DNA of 64,000 bases from Paenibacillus marchantiae (GCF_028771845.1 NZ_CP118270.1:2852001-2916000), one strand, 5' to 3'; positions 1 to 8,417 are shown, counted from the stretch's first letter. The notes: generated by a model not told the origin, from the sequence alone. Numbers and translations: made by a program.

Positions 1-149
1 TAAGTAATCCTGTATGGAAGTCCCTTGATGCTGTGAAAAATAACCGCACGTATGACGTAAACTCAACACTTTGGATCGCATATTACGGACCTCTTGCGAT
101 TAATCTTATTGTAGATCAGGCATCGGAAGCTCTGCTCGGATCGAATTAA
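1..149 (+). CDS. Iron-siderophore ABC transporter substrate-binding protein, C-terminal end (partial)
   Basis: The frame starting at position 3 encodes the last 48 residues of a protein and stops at 147-149. The tail (LWIAYYGPLAINLIVDQ followed by a short helix) has the aromatic-Gly-Pro and VDQ pattern typical of the end of FecB/FhuD-type binding lipoproteins, which capture ferric siderophores outside the membrane. The next genes, a FhuF-like reductase starting 2 nt later and a Btr-like activator, fit iron-siderophore use. Most of the gene lies outside the window, so the call rests on the short tail and the context. Confidence 0.6.
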   Translation, partial: SNPVWKSLDAVKNNRTYDVNSTLWIAYYGPLAINLIVDQASEALLGSN

Positions 150-150
150 T

Positions 151-927
151 ATGACCCATTATCTCTCGACAGACTTATGGAAAGAGACAGTGAAGGATCA
201 TTCGATTTTGCTTGGTGAGCCGCCTGAACATAGTGTCCGTACCATTGCTTTGAGTGAGTTGCATGACGAAGCAGCATGTCGGGAGTATATCAGCTGGTTT
301 CAGGAGTATATCGATGCACCTGACATGAAGGTTGCCGCTTCGATGATAGCCAAGCGAATTGGCTATCTGTGGACCGCGCCTCTGGTGATAGCGATGACTT
401 TTCATCATCAGCATGTCTCGTTTCAGCTGGAGAACAGCTTTCTCTATCATCCGGCGCTCTCAGATCATAAGGGCGGCACACGATTTCCTTTTCTAGCGGT
501 GAATGGACTTCGGGCACAACCACTATCGGAAGACAGGGAATCCTCGCGGGAAAAGGTGGTCGAGGAGACGTTTGCGGTACAGCTTACACCGCTGTTAAAG
601 ATGCTTGCTGTGATTGCGCCTCTTTCCATGAATATCCTTTGGGAGAATATCATGGTACGGATTGGGCCACTGTATACGCTTGAAGCTGAAGAGGCAGAGC
701 GGGAAAGTGAGCACATTCAGGCGGACTTTTCATATCTGACGCAAGTGGCGTCGGGGCAAGTGTTTGGTGTGAGAAAGAATCCGTTGACCCGCTTCACCGA
801 TTGTAAGGACAATGTTCCCGTAGCGAAAAGCGAGCGGATCACCTGTTGTTTTTATTATCAGATGTCAGGGGAATATTGCAGAAAATGTCCGAAAATTGAC
901 AATGAGAATAAATCTCAATTAAAATGA
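151..927 (+). CDS. FhuF-like ferric siderophore reductase, [2Fe-2S] protein
   Basis: A 258-residue cytoplasmic protein with no signal peptide. The C-terminus has Cys232-Cys233 followed by Cys243 and Cys246 in the pattern CC-x9-C-x2-C and then Pro, which is the iron-sulfur ligand arrangement of the FhuF family (x10 in E. coli FhuF). Such proteins reduce ferric iron in imported hydroxamate siderophores and release it. The ATG lies one base after the stop of the upstream binding-protein gene with only a weak ribosome binding site, so translation is probably coupled. The last codons overlap a Fur-like box that probably serves the next gene. Family call is firm; the substrate is unknown. Confidence 0.8.
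   Translation: MTHYLSTDLWKETVKDHSILLGEPPEHSVRTIALSELHDEAACREYISWFQEYIDAPDMKVAASMIAKRIGYLWTAPLVIAMTFHHQHVSFQLENSFLYHPALSDHKGGTRFPFLAVNGLRAQPLSEDRESSREKVVEETFAVQLTPLLKMLAVIAPLSMNILWENIMVRIGPLYTLEAEEAERESEHIQADFSYLTQVASGQVFGVRKNPLTRFTDCKDNVPVAKSERITCCFYYQMSGEYCRKCPKIDNENKSQLK
903..917 (+). promoter_or_regulatory. Candidate Fur box
   Basis: TGAGAATAAATCTCA is a 7-1-7 inverted repeat matching 12 of 15 bases of the Bacillus Fur consensus TGATAATNATTATCA. It sits inside the 3' end of the fhuF-like gene, 57 nt before the start of the Btr-like regulator. In B. subtilis the btr gene is Fur-controlled, which supports the reading. Binding is inferred. Confidence 0.5.
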
Positions 928-973
928 CAACAGCAACCATTTTACCTTTGCTATTTGTCAGGAGATGAGAGAA

Positions 974-2698
974 ATGCCGCTGCAGGAACAGACAAGTGGT
1001 TGGAGTGATACAACGATCAAGATGCTTGACGGGTATAGCGGTACTTTGCAGACAGGCAGTGTTCTTAGCGAAACAGAATTAACTTCAAATGTGTTGCTGC
1101 TGGCATGCGGAGGGGAAGGGGAGCTTGCAATGAATGGTGAGGTTTGCCACATTGGAGCTTCTTTTGCCTGTCATGTGGTGGAGGGCACATCCTTCACGCT
1201 GACCGCCAGATCAGACGAACTTTATTATATAGTGATCAATTATAAGGCTTCTTCCATGGAAGGAGCCTCTCATGTTATACCCTCGTATCGCAAACACCCA
1301 CTGCAAACTTCGTTAATTCAGAATCCGGTGACCCAAGCGGAATGGATCGAGAATGCGGAAAAAATCGTTGCCAAATGGCGTCGTGGCGAAGGGCTGGAAC
1401 GTTTTCATGCCAATGCGTTGCTCCAGGTGATGATCTACGAACTGATCATGGAGTATGAATGTGGTCAAGGCGGAGCAGAGTCCGACATGGTGGATGTTGT
1501 CGTTTCATATATATCATCGCATTATCGTCAGAATCTGGAGCTTAAAGAGCTGGCAGCCCTCGCTGGGTGCAGTGTAAGACAGTTGCAGCGACGATTCAAA
1601 CAAGAGAAGCAGCTCGGACCGATGGAGTACGTCATCCAGCTACGCATGGAAAATGCTTCGCGGATGCTGCATCATACGGATGCTCCCATTGGGGAAATTG
1701 CTAACAAAATGGGCTACCGTGACATGTATTATTTCAGTAGGGCGTTTAAGAAATATTATGGCGTTCCTCCGCTGCGTTATCGGCTTGCTGCCGCTTCGGA
1801 AACAGATGCAAACTATGCTCATTCCTTGCAGCGGAATCGATTGGCTTCTTCGTACGAGTCGGGCCAAGGCCCGGTGATATGCCATATGCGAGGTGAATAT
1901 CCTGTCACCAGTGCTCCACAGCGTATCGCCGTACTCGATGTGCAATATGCCGATCACCTGCTTGCGCTTGGGTTGCATCCAGCAGGAAGTGTAGGAGTGG
2001 GAAGTGCAGTGTTAACGTTCCCTCAATCGCTCCGGGCAGGACTTCAGCATACCGAATTGCTCGGAACGTATGAGTACCCCGATCTGCTTGCTGTGGAACG
2101 ACTTTCTCCAGATCTGATTATTTGCACCGAGGTGCATGATCAGCACGTTGAACGGTTAAGCCGAATCGCTCCAGTTCTCATGTTTAAACGCAATGAGAGC
2201 TGGCAGACCATTCTGAGCCTGTTCGGTGAACTGACAGGTAAGCGAGCAGAGGCAAAGCGAATACTTGCGGATTATCATCGACGAACCGCATTGCTGTCAG
2301 AAGAACTTGCAACAGTCCTCGCAGGTAAGAGCGTAGCACTGATTCGTCCACTAGATTCTCTGGTTCGCGTACATTCTGCCTCGCATCGTACCGGTGCAGT
2401 GCTGTACCGTGACCTAGGTTTACCTGCTCCATCATTTGTGGCAGATACTTCCGACACAGCTTATCATATTTCAGTTGAAAGACTACCAGCTGTACATGCC
2501 AGCCACTATTTTTTGCTTAGCAATGAAATGATGCAAGAGGGAATAATATCCGCGACAGAGCAACGTGTCTGGGGGATGCTCGATGCGAGTGAGCGCCAGC
2601 ACATACACTCGGTCGATGCCGCGACATGGATCGGCTGTTATGGACCAACAGGCATCAATGGCATTGTGGATCAGATTGAACAGGCGTTGTTGGCTTGA
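974..2698 (+). CDS. AraC-family activator fused to a siderophore-binding domain (Btr-like)
   Basis: About 574 residues in three parts: an N-terminal cupin-like region (about 1-150), a double helix-turn-helix AraC domain (about 175-270, with the GCSVRQLQRRF and MGYRDMYYFSRAFKKYYGVPP signatures), and a C-terminal FecB/TroA-type substrate-binding domain (about 300-574) without signal peptide. B. subtilis Btr (YbbB) has this architecture and activates siderophore uptake when it binds ferric bacillibactin in the cytoplasm. The start at 974 is preferred over the in-frame ATG at 965 because AGGAG (960-964) abuts 965 but is 9 nt from 974. A Fur-like box lies just upstream. The ligand is probably the siderophore used by the left-hand genes. 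Confidence 0.82.
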   Translation: MPLQEQTSGWSDTTIKMLDGYSGTLQTGSVLSETELTSNVLLLACGGEGELAMNGEVCHIGASFACHVVEGTSFTLTARSDELYYIVINYKASSMEGASHVIPSYRKHPLQTSLIQNPVTQAEWIENAEKIVAKWRRGEGLERFHANALLQVMIYELIMEYECGQGGAESDMVDVVVSYISSHYRQNLELKELAALAGCSVRQLQRRFKQEKQLGPMEYVIQLRMENASRMLHHTDAPIGEIANKMGYRDMYYFSRAFKKYYGVPPLRYRLAAASETDANYAHSLQRNRLASSYESGQGPVICHMRGEYPVTSAPQRIAVLDVQYADHLLALGLHPAGSVGVGSAVLTFPQSLRAGLQHTELLGTYEYPDLLAVERLSPDLIICTEVHDQHVERLSRIAPVLMFKRNESWQTILSLFGELTGKRAEAKRILADYHRRTALLSEELATVLAGKSVALIRPLDSLVRVHSASHRTGAVLYRDLGLPAPSFVADTSDTAYHISVERLPAVHASHYFLLSNEMMQEGIISATEQRVWGMLDASERQHIHSVDAATWIGCYGPTGINGIVDQIEQALLA

Positions 2699-2940
2699 GG
2701 GGTTATGATTTTTTTGTTGTTTGTAAAGCGGCAAGGTAGCTCTTTGATATGGCTCATCGTAAATCATATTATAACTTATTGAAATTGCTTGCAGATTTAA
2801 TATTGACGGTAATTGCAATTTAGCCTCACGTAATGTAAAATTACTTAACGGAAAAACATGGAAGGGGTGGGGGTATGAGGTGGAAACGGAAGACTTACAT
2901 TCAGTCGACTTGCGTAATTTCATATTTCCATTCCATTAGG

Positions 2941-2972
2941 ACACTAAAGCATTTATTGCTTTAGTGTTTTTA
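2941..2972 (+). terminator. Terminator/attenuator directly upstream of the pyrH-like gene
   Basis: A perfect 11-bp stem (2941-2951 with 2957-2967, loop TTTAT) is followed by TTTTATTTTA. It ends only 20 nt before the next start codon, so it would interrupt any transcript from the 240-nt region 2699-2940. That region holds no ORF I can support and no recognised riboswitch fold. It may end the btr-like transcript, or work as an attenuator for the next gene. Confidence 0.75.
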
Positions 2973-2991
2973 TTTTATGGGGGTGTAATAA

Positions 2992-3729
2992 TTGTCAAGG
3001 TACAAAAGGGTTCTCGTTAAGCTAAGTGGTGGAGCAGTAGCAGGAAACTCTGAATTTGGTTTTGAGCCAGAAAGGTTAGACCATATTGCGGATGAAATTA
3101 TGTCAGTAGTAAATTTAGGCGTTGAAGTATCGTTAGTTATAGGTGGGGGTAACATTTTCAGAGGTAATATGGCGGAAAGCTGGGGGATAGAAAGGGCAGA
3201 AGCTGATAACATTGGGACGCTTGCGACTGTAGTAAATAGTTTAATGCTTCGTGGAGTTCTTAAAGCCAAGACCAAAAAGGAAGTACGAGTAATGACGGCA
3301 ATACCTATTACTTCAGTTGCAGAACCATACATCCGTCTAAGAGCAATCCACCATCTAGAAAAAGGCTATATTGTAATTTTTGCAGGGGGGAACGGTCAAC
3401 CTTACGTTACAACAGACTATCCTTCAGTACAAAGAGCCATCGAGGTTAATTGTGACGCTATATTAGTTGCAAAGCAAGGTGTTGATGGTGTTCTTAATGC
3501 AGACCCTAAATTTGATAAAGATGCAAGGAAATTTCGTTCGCTTCATTACAACGACGTTTTAAAACACAACTTAAAGGTAATGGACCAATCAGCTTTCATT
3601 TTAGCAAGAGACTACAATCTGCCAATGCATGTGTTTAACTTCGATAAACCAGGCTCGATGAAAGAAATTTGTGAAGGTAAGAATAACGGTACGATAATTA
3701 GTGGCGAATCAGTTTCAGAGTTGGAATGA
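2992..3729 (+). CDS. Divergent UMP kinase (PyrH) paralogue
   Basis: A 245-residue amino-acid-kinase-fold protein, the normal length for bacterial PyrH. Visible motifs are VLVKLSGG near the N-terminus, VIGGGNIFRG, DNIGTLATVVNSL, an AGGNGQPYVTTD nucleotide-site motif and VDGV-x-NADP. Several otherwise strong PyrH positions differ: KLSGE becomes KLSGG, DYMGMLAT becomes DNIGTLAT, and the TDTAA-type motif becomes TDYPS. Housekeeping pyrH normally sits with tsf and frr, whereas this copy stands alone between two terminators and is AT-rich. It is probably an extra, acquired or specialised copy that may phosphorylate UMP or a related nucleotide. Start is TTG with GGGGGTG 6 nt upstream. Confidence 0.75.
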   Translation: MSRYKRVLVKLSGGAVAGNSEFGFEPERLDHIADEIMSVVNLGVEVSLVIGGGNIFRGNMAESWGIERAEADNIGTLATVVNSLMLRGVLKAKTKKEVRVMTAIPITSVAEPYIRLRAIHHLEKGYIVIFAGGNGQPYVTTDYPSVQRAIEVNCDAILVAKQGVDGVLNADPKFDKDARKFRSLHYNDVLKHNLKVMDQSAFILARDYNLPMHVFNFDKPGSMKEICEGKNNGTIISGESVSELE

Positions 3730-3797
3730 AATATGTTAGCAATACTACTCTCCCTTGATTTAGCGAAACGATAGTTCCACAAAAGAGAAGTTCTATT

Positions 3798-3834
3798 CAA
3801 AATCCCACTCGGCCATGGAGTGGGATTTTGTTTA
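3798..3834 (+). terminator. Terminator after the pyrH-like gene
   Basis: A perfect 13-bp stem (3798-3810 with 3818-3830) around a 7-nt loop, with a U-rich end TTTT inside and after the 3' arm. It lies 69 nt after the pyrH-like stop. Confidence 0.85.
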
Positions 3835-4313
3835 TGGATCCACAAAGTCAGACCTCCCAAGCTTAAAGCAAGTTAGATATTCATAATCTTTTAAGTTGGG
3901 GTAATACCAGCGTCACTGTCACCAAGTGCAAGCGTATGGGTTAGATTGGAAATTGTTGTTGTGATTTAGATAACATAAAGTTAAATTTGTTCATAAATAA
4001 TGTAAATTTTATGTCATTCCTTGCTTCAATTGCTCTGATATAATTTCTGCTAGAGCGAACCTCCCAGTAAACAAGTAACAACTCAACCAGAACAAAACAC
4101 TGAGGGGAAACTGATAAAGTCATCGGAAAGTAAAGAAAAAGTATCGCCCCATTTGTTATACAGCAGTGAAGAATTATTCGCTGTATGGAAGTAGCTTTTA
4201 GCACATGGTGATATAAAAAGAAGGAACAGAAGATTTTAATCCATACGGGGATTAATTCAGTTAGCAAGCGAGTAAACATGCGAAATCATAACTTCATAGT
4301 AGGAGTGTGAGAT
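3835..4313. other. Intergenic region with a decayed coding remnant
   Basis: This 479-bp gap holds no intact gene. From 4072 to 4194 the plus strand reads as polar, protein-like sequence (QVTTQPEQNTEGKL, then LYSSEELFAVWK) to a stop, with a further short open stretch to 4257. It resembles the linker and tail of a lipoprotein gene that has lost its start. A TTAGATAACA motif near 3966-3975 resembles the left end of the attC-like sites farther on, but no matching right end was found. Confidence 0.35.
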
Positions 4314-4913
4314 ATGAAAAAAACAATATTGGCTTGTATGATGATAATGTTGATGCTAGCATCGGCTTGTGGAAATGTTGAAAAGACATCAAATCCCAAT
4401 ACTTTTAGTGAGCCTAAACCTGAAACTCAGGAGGCTATTATTCAAAAAAACACATCCGATTATTGTACGGTAGACCGTATTTACTTGGATAGTGAAACTG
4501 AAAAATATTTCTATGGAACTTGGAAAGTTGAGAAGCTTTTAGGATTTGCAAATTCATATAATGATGCTTCTGAATATCCAACAGGGCAAAAATTTATTGG
4601 AGATAAAATTATAATCGAAAAAGACTTTTTTTCATCAAAAGGACTTAAAAAGTATATGAAATATCAATATGAACTAAAAAATCCATTATATCAGATTACG
4701 GCGACATGCTATAACTCTGACTCTTTTTATAGATATTATAAAATAGATATCCCAGACCTAAATATAAATGATGAAATAAAGGCAATAGATATAAGTGACT
4801 CTTCTACAAAAATGAGCATACCTGTAAGTTTAAGCTTTTTAGCTGTTAATAACGATAGGCTTATCTTGTTATCAGAGGCAACTATTTTTGAGCTTAAAAA
4901 AATTATTGATTAA
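4314..4913 (+). CDS. Hypothetical lipoprotein
   Basis: A 199-residue protein with a lipoprotein signal peptide: MKK, a hydrophobic core and Cys19 in LASAC, a slightly atypical lipobox with Leu at -4. The mature part is polar, beta-rich and Lys/Tyr-rich, with no family I recognise. It would be anchored on the outer face of the membrane. Ribosome binding site AGGAGTGTGAG precedes the ATG. It stands alone, followed by a strong terminator, and is AT-rich like its neighbours. Confidence 0.7.
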   Translation: MKKTILACMMIMLMLASACGNVEKTSNPNTFSEPKPETQEAIIQKNTSDYCTVDRIYLDSETEKYFYGTWKVEKLLGFANSYNDASEYPTGQKFIGDKIIIEKDFFSSKGLKKYMKYQYELKNPLYQITATCYNSDSFYRYYKIDIPDLNINDEIKAIDISDSSTKMSIPVSLSFLAVNNDRLILLSEATIFELKKIID

Positions 4914-4961
4914 CTGATTAAATGAATTAAGGTTATGTAATAAGTTCTGTGCTAATTTATA

Positions 4962-5002
4962 AACAAGAAAGGTCAACCTCTTTAGGCTGACCTTTTCTTG
5001 TT
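4962..5002 (+). terminator. Terminator after the lipoprotein gene
   Basis: The arms 4962-4978 and 4985-5002 pair over about 16 bp with one bulge and one mismatch. The T-rich 3' arm also makes it usable in both directions. The stretch 5003-5284 has no gene I can support; an open frame at 4998-5231 overlaps the terminator and lacks a ribosome binding site. Confidence 0.75.
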
Positions 5003-5284
5003 ATGTCGTAAACGAGTAAAATGCAGTGTATTAACTGGATATTTGCGAGTAAAACCCGTGCCATTACTAATTATGAACAATTATCGTTTTCTTCTTTTGA
5101 TCCGTATGGATAAGGGTTTGAGAAAACTATTAAATATCCTTTATTCGCCAATTCACCTTCTTAAATGTAACAATATGGGTTATCATATACGTAGTTCAGG
5201 CACTAGTAGATGGGATATGTTGTATTTGTGAAATACAAAAATTAGATATTATATGAATTCAATTGACAATTACGAGGTGATTCA

Positions 5285-5890
5285 ATGAGAAAAAACATAG
5301 CAATAATCATACTAATGGTTGGATTGATAATAAGCATGTACTTCAACTATCAATTCAAAGGGTACAAAGACAATCAAAAGGTTGATTACACGGTTAAACT
5401 GAATCATGGAACTCAAATTGGTATAAAAGAATCAATCTACAATTTAGATAATGTGATAAAAAGCTTAGAGGACAATTCTTCGAAGGAAACAGTCATACAC
5501 GCATTAGGAAATGTGGCAGTATCTTTGAAAGTGGGTGAAGAATCATTCGTCTTTCTGAAATCCGACTTCCGGGAAGATCAATTATCTTCAACCTATTTAA
5601 TCTATAATGTGTTTAGAGATATGTATACGCATATAAGAGTAGAAATCATAGGCGAAATATTATCGAATAAGATATCGCTAGAAAAAGAATCGAGAAATCA
5701 ACTGATTAAGGATATAGGAGTTCTTAAGCAAGATTTGGAGTATATTGATAATCAATTTAACGAGGATGTTCTGAAAGAACAAAGTCCTAAGTGGATTGAA
5801 AATAAATGGAAAGAGTTAATTGGAGAGATTGTAAATAGAAATACGGATTATAAGTTATATGAAAGAATGAAAATGAAGTACAACTTATAA
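5285..5890 (+). CDS. Hypothetical membrane-anchored protein
   Basis: A 201-residue protein with one N-terminal membrane segment (about residues 5-22) and a charged, helical outside domain without cysteines. No family is recognised. GAGGTGA precedes the ATG by 5 nt. The stop is followed after 21 nt by an attC-like site, so in a cassette reading this would be the gene just upstream of the first complete site. AT-rich, as across this region. Confidence 0.65.
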   Translation: MRKNIAIIILMVGLIISMYFNYQFKGYKDNQKVDYTVKLNHGTQIGIKESIYNLDNVIKSLEDNSSKETVIHALGNVAVSLKVGEESFVFLKSDFREDQLSSTYLIYNVFRDMYTHIRVEIIGEILSNKISLEKESRNQLIKDIGVLKQDLEYIDNQFNEDVLKEQSPKWIENKWKELIGEIVNRNTDYKLYERMKMKYNL

Positions 5891-5910
5891 GTAGTTCTTG
5901 TAAGGCGATT

Positions 5911-6080
5911 GACATCTAAATAACAACATATCTACGCCGTTGCTTTCGCTTCTTGGTCTGCCGAGGGTATTCGAAGAAGTGGAGTCAGCAGGTAACCCTG
6001 CACTACTTAATCGTGTCGCGGCAAGTCGCTGCACTCTTTGAGGTAGTGAGGGTATGTAGATACAAGAACGTTATGTGAAA
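5911..6080 (+). repeat. attC-like structured repeat, copy A (complete)
   Basis: The left end is GACATCTAAATAAC and the right end is GTAGATACAAGAACGTTAT. Outer pair: ATAAC 5920-5924 with GTTAT 6070-6074. A 5-nt/8-nt unpaired spacer follows, then the inner pair ATCTAC 5930-5935 with GTAGAT 6056-6061. The middle is about 120 nt and G/C-richer than its surroundings. The order core box, unpaired spacer, inner box and variable middle is that of integron attC sites. The core GTTATGT departs from GTTRRRY at one base. It begins 21 nt after the previous stop, and the next gene starts 38 nt after the GTT core. Confidence 0.6.
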
Positions 6081-6107
6081 TACCAGAAAACCTAATAAGG
6101 AGAAGCT

Positions 6108-6512
6108 ATGAACGAAAAAGCTAAAGGCAAATTAAAAAAGCAATTTCTATTCATCGTTCTATTTATTTTTATAATCGTAATTCAAGTAACTACCAATAAC
6201 TTAGCATATCATCCTCCTGCATGGACAACTGCGTTATCAATTTTTTGCTTTATTATATTTTGTATACTTGGCCTTGTAACATACCTTGATCTTAAGAAAC
6301 AAGAGCAGTTCAACACAATTGGACAAATAGTAGAGGTGAATAATAACATCGTAATAGTCAAAGGACTGGGACGAGGTAACACCAAAATTAAAATAAATGA
6401 TAGTCACATCGTGAATATGATGCAGCCAAATGAACTCATTGAAATAAAGAGATTAAAATATTCAAAAATGATAACGAAAATAGTATATAAAGACCAAGAG
6501 ATCTATCCTTAA
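6108..6512 (+). CDS. Hypothetical two-helix membrane protein
   Basis: A 134-residue protein with two membrane helices (about 12-29 and 38-59) and a C-terminal soluble part of about 70 residues with a beta-rich pattern (IGQIVEVNNNIVIVKGLG). No family recognised. AAGGAGAAGCT precedes the ATG. It begins 38 nt after the core of attC-like copy A, so it would be the first gene of the next cassette-like unit. Confidence 0.65.
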   Translation: MNEKAKGKLKKQFLFIVLFIFIIVIQVTTNNLAYHPPAWTTALSIFCFIIFCILGLVTYLDLKKQEQFNTIGQIVEVNNNIVIVKGLGRGNTKIKINDSHIVNMMQPNELIEIKRLKYSKMITKIVYKDQEIYP

Positions 6513-6578
6513 TCAAGTTATAAATAAAAATAGAGGATATATCTTGAAGTCCGTCTGAGGTAGAGGGAGTGAATGTAA

Positions 6579-6887
6579 ATGAACAACATAAATTCTCATC
6601 ATTGCAACCTAAATATAAGGTATGATCTGCCTGATGAGGTATGGGATAAAGTTTCTAAAGTGTATGAGCGTATGCCAGGGTGGATTAGTTATAAAAGTGG
6701 AGTTCCATATTGGTTTGGGTCTGAAGAGGATGATGTTTTTATTGAGGCATCCGTAGAGCCTAGTGGATTATCATTTTATGCACAGATGAATATTGATGAT
6801 TGGGTGTCTTGGATAGAAACATTTAAGCTGGAAGCGTCAAAAGTGTTGGGCTTTGAAGTTGGTGAACCTGAAGATGGATATATGTGA
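6579..6887 (+). CDS. Small soluble hypothetical protein, immunity-protein-like
   Basis: A 102-residue acidic protein without membrane segments, rich in Trp and Tyr (VWDKVSKVYERMPGW, VEPSGLSFYAQM, VGEPEDGYM). The size, acidity and aromatic pattern recall immunity proteins of polymorphic toxin systems, but I cannot assign a family. An Imm1-like fragment lies just downstream and no toxin gene is visible. Start ATG at 6579, with GAGGTAGAGGGAGTG upstream as a rather distant ribosome binding site. Confidence 0.6.
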   Translation: MNNINSHHCNLNIRYDLPDEVWDKVSKVYERMPGWISYKSGVPYWFGSEEDDVFIEASVEPSGLSFYAQMNIDDWVSWIETFKLEASKVLGFEVGEPEDGYM

Positions 6888-6910
6888 TGAAAGCCTAGTT
6901 CCTTCTCCTA

Positions 6911-7133
6911 ATGGCCCCTTTCGCAACAGGAAAGATGGATCGCAGACTTGGTGGCAAGCTTGCCTTCGATGATGCTGAAGGAACGACATATGAAGGCACC
7001 ATTACAGAGTTAGAAAAGCCATATGTATTTGGTTTCGGTGAAAGTTGATGATCTGGTTAACATTTCATTGCAGGCAGAAGATCAAGGGTTGGGCAGACAG
7101 TTAACGTTTGTTGAGAAAACTCGATGGAGATAA
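6911..7133 (+). pseudogene. SRPBCC/AHSA1-domain protein fragment, frameshifted
   Basis: From 6911 to 7048 the frame gives FATGKMDRRLGGKLAFDD and EGTITELEKPYVFGFG. The next frame, 7044-7133, continues with DDLVNISLQAEDQG and QLTFVE. Together they match the middle of an AHSA1-type (activator of Hsp90 ATPase) START-fold domain (KMDGKPGGKLEFDD, EGTITELEPPRV, L-x-F patterns). The N-terminal part is missing, a frameshift lies near 7044 and the C-terminus is lost, so it is a dead remnant. Confidence 0.65.
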
Positions 7134-7144
7134 ATTTACATTAG

Positions 7145-7312
7145 TTTTTTGAGATAACAGACACAGATTCAGCATTAGTTGGAGGCGGACCGGAATATTT
7201 TGTTGTGTCTATTACAATGGATGATAATATATATACGCTGATGAACGATAAGCAGGGAAATAGTGAAATTTCTCTAGTTATTGGTGGTCAGTTAGGGTTC
7301 AAGGGCTTGTAA
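7145..7312 (+). pseudogene. Imm1-like immunity protein fragment
   Basis: An open stretch without a start codon gives a short protein tail with LVGGGPEYFVVSITMDD and LVIGGQLGFKGL before a stop at 7310-7312. The paired GGG-x-Y-x-V and V-x-GGQ-x-G motifs resemble the C-terminal half of Imm1-family immunity proteins. The N-terminal half is absent and the SRPBCC fragment abuts it, so it is probably recombination debris. The family call rests on one short segment. Confidence 0.4.
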
Positions 7313-7367
7313 ACACCAAATATTATGTGAAATTGTATTAAAAGAGTTGGAGTAGGTGAGTTCAGTG

Positions 7368-7709
7368 GTGGAGAGAAAATTCAAAAGTCATTTTTTTTAC
7401 ATTGTGCTACTGTCAGTTCCATTTGTAGTATTAGAGATTTTACTTTTATTAAAATATCCTAACACCGGATTAGGAAGAATCATAAGCTTGCCCATAACCT
7501 TTATGATGAATGGTATGATTATTCTGATCTCTTCTGGTTTAGTTTATTATTTGCTTAAATACACCGGATTTAGAGTCGTTGGACGAGTTATTGTAGGGTT
7601 AATGATATGTTTAACTCTTATCGTAACAATATGTTTATACCCGCAGGATTCATCCAAACATATTTCAGAAATTATAGTAGAAGATATTAAAAATTTCTGG
7701 ATTAAATGA
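7368..7709 (+). CDS. Hypothetical three-helix membrane protein
   Basis: About 113 residues with three hydrophobic segments near residues 8-26, 39-60 and 68-88, and a short polar tail. No family recognised. I chose GTG at 7368 because AGGTGAG (7354-7360) is 7 nt upstream; in-frame GTGs at 7356 and 7365 are alternatives. An attC-like site begins 64 nt after its stop. Confidence 0.55.
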   Translation: MERKFKSHFFYIVLLSVPFVVLEILLLLKYPNTGLGRIISLPITFMMNGMIILISSGLVYYLLKYTGFRVVGRVIVGLMICLTLIVTICLYPQDSSKHISEIIVEDIKNFWIK

Positions 7710-7771
7710 GGATTTCACTTGGTATATATTTTCTGATTAAACAATATTTTTTGGAGTGTTTCAGGTGGAAT

Positions 7772-7930
7772 GAGACATCACATAACAAAAGTTTCGCGCT
7801 ACGAGCATACGCCCTTGATTGTATGAAATAGATACAGTAGAAGCATAACTTACCCACACAGGTTTTATCCTAAGATAAGAGCTATCTAAAATGAAGCCAG
7901 TCGCGAATCTTTGAATGTTAGGCGAAATCC
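7772..7930 (+). repeat. attC-like structured repeat, copy F (complete, exact GTTRRRY core)
   Basis: The left end is GACATCACATAACA. Outer pair: TAAC 7783-7786 with GTTA 7917-7920. Inner pair: TTCGCG 7793-7798 with CGCGAA 7902-7907. The right core GTTAGGC (7917-7923) matches the integron core consensus GTTRRRY exactly. The inner pair differs wholly in sequence from those of copies A and B, yet it still pairs at the same place. The next gene (DUF4279) starts 43 nt after the core. Confidence 0.55.
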
Positions 7931-7959
7931 ATACATCAATTCTTAAAGAGGTGAAACTC

Positions 7960-8381
7960 CTGAAAGACAAAACCGAAGTAATGGCTTATTTTAGTTTGTT
8001 TGGAGATGAATTCAATCCGAATTATGTAACTTCAATACTTAAAATTGAACCTACGAATACGGCTTATAAAGGCGATATAATTAACAAAAGGCATCGAATA
8101 AAAGAAACATCATGGACATTAGGTACAGAGTATGAAGAATCATTAGATGTAAATCACCAATTAACAAAAGTAGTTGATCTATTAAAAAATAAAGTGAAAG
8201 AAATCAATTCGATTCGGATTGAACTTCGATTATTTACGAAATTTTCATTGTAATCAGAATAGAAGAGGGCAAAACTCCTGCTCTTTATTTCGATTCTGAT
8301 TTTATTGAATTCGTTAATATGATTCATGCTGAAATTGATGTGGATTTGTATGCAAATCCATATGATGAAGAATTGGATTAA
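7960..8381 (+). pseudogene. DUF4279-family gene with a one-base frameshift
   Basis: The first frame encodes AYFSLFGDEFNPNYVTSILK, KGDIINKRHRIKETSW and ELRLFTKF, then stops early at 8251-8253. One frame over, the protein resumes with IFIVIRIEEGKTPALYFDSD and ends at 8379-8381. The joined product is a full DUF4279 protein of about 140 residues. Restoring one T in the TTTT run at 8242-8245 would mend it, so a real slip mutation or a sequencing error are both possible. The best start is CTG at 7960 with GAGGTG 6 nt upstream; the ATG at 7915 lies inside the attC-like core. Function unknown. Confidence 0.7.
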
Positions 8382-8417
8382 GAAATAAAGTTCGTGAGAA
8401 ATGCTTAAAAGGAATGG

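Noticed and set aside
2483..2923. 146-codon minus-strand frame
   Set aside because: It is antisense to the Btr-like gene end and has no ribosome binding site or family pattern.
2699..2972. PyrG-type attenuation by reiterative G addition
   Set aside because: The terminator left arm lacks the pyrimidine-rich stretch that would pair with extra G residues, and no GGGC start site is clear.
4998..5231. 77-codon plus-strand frame
   Set aside because: It starts inside a terminator stem, has no ribosome binding site and the protein is not gene-like.
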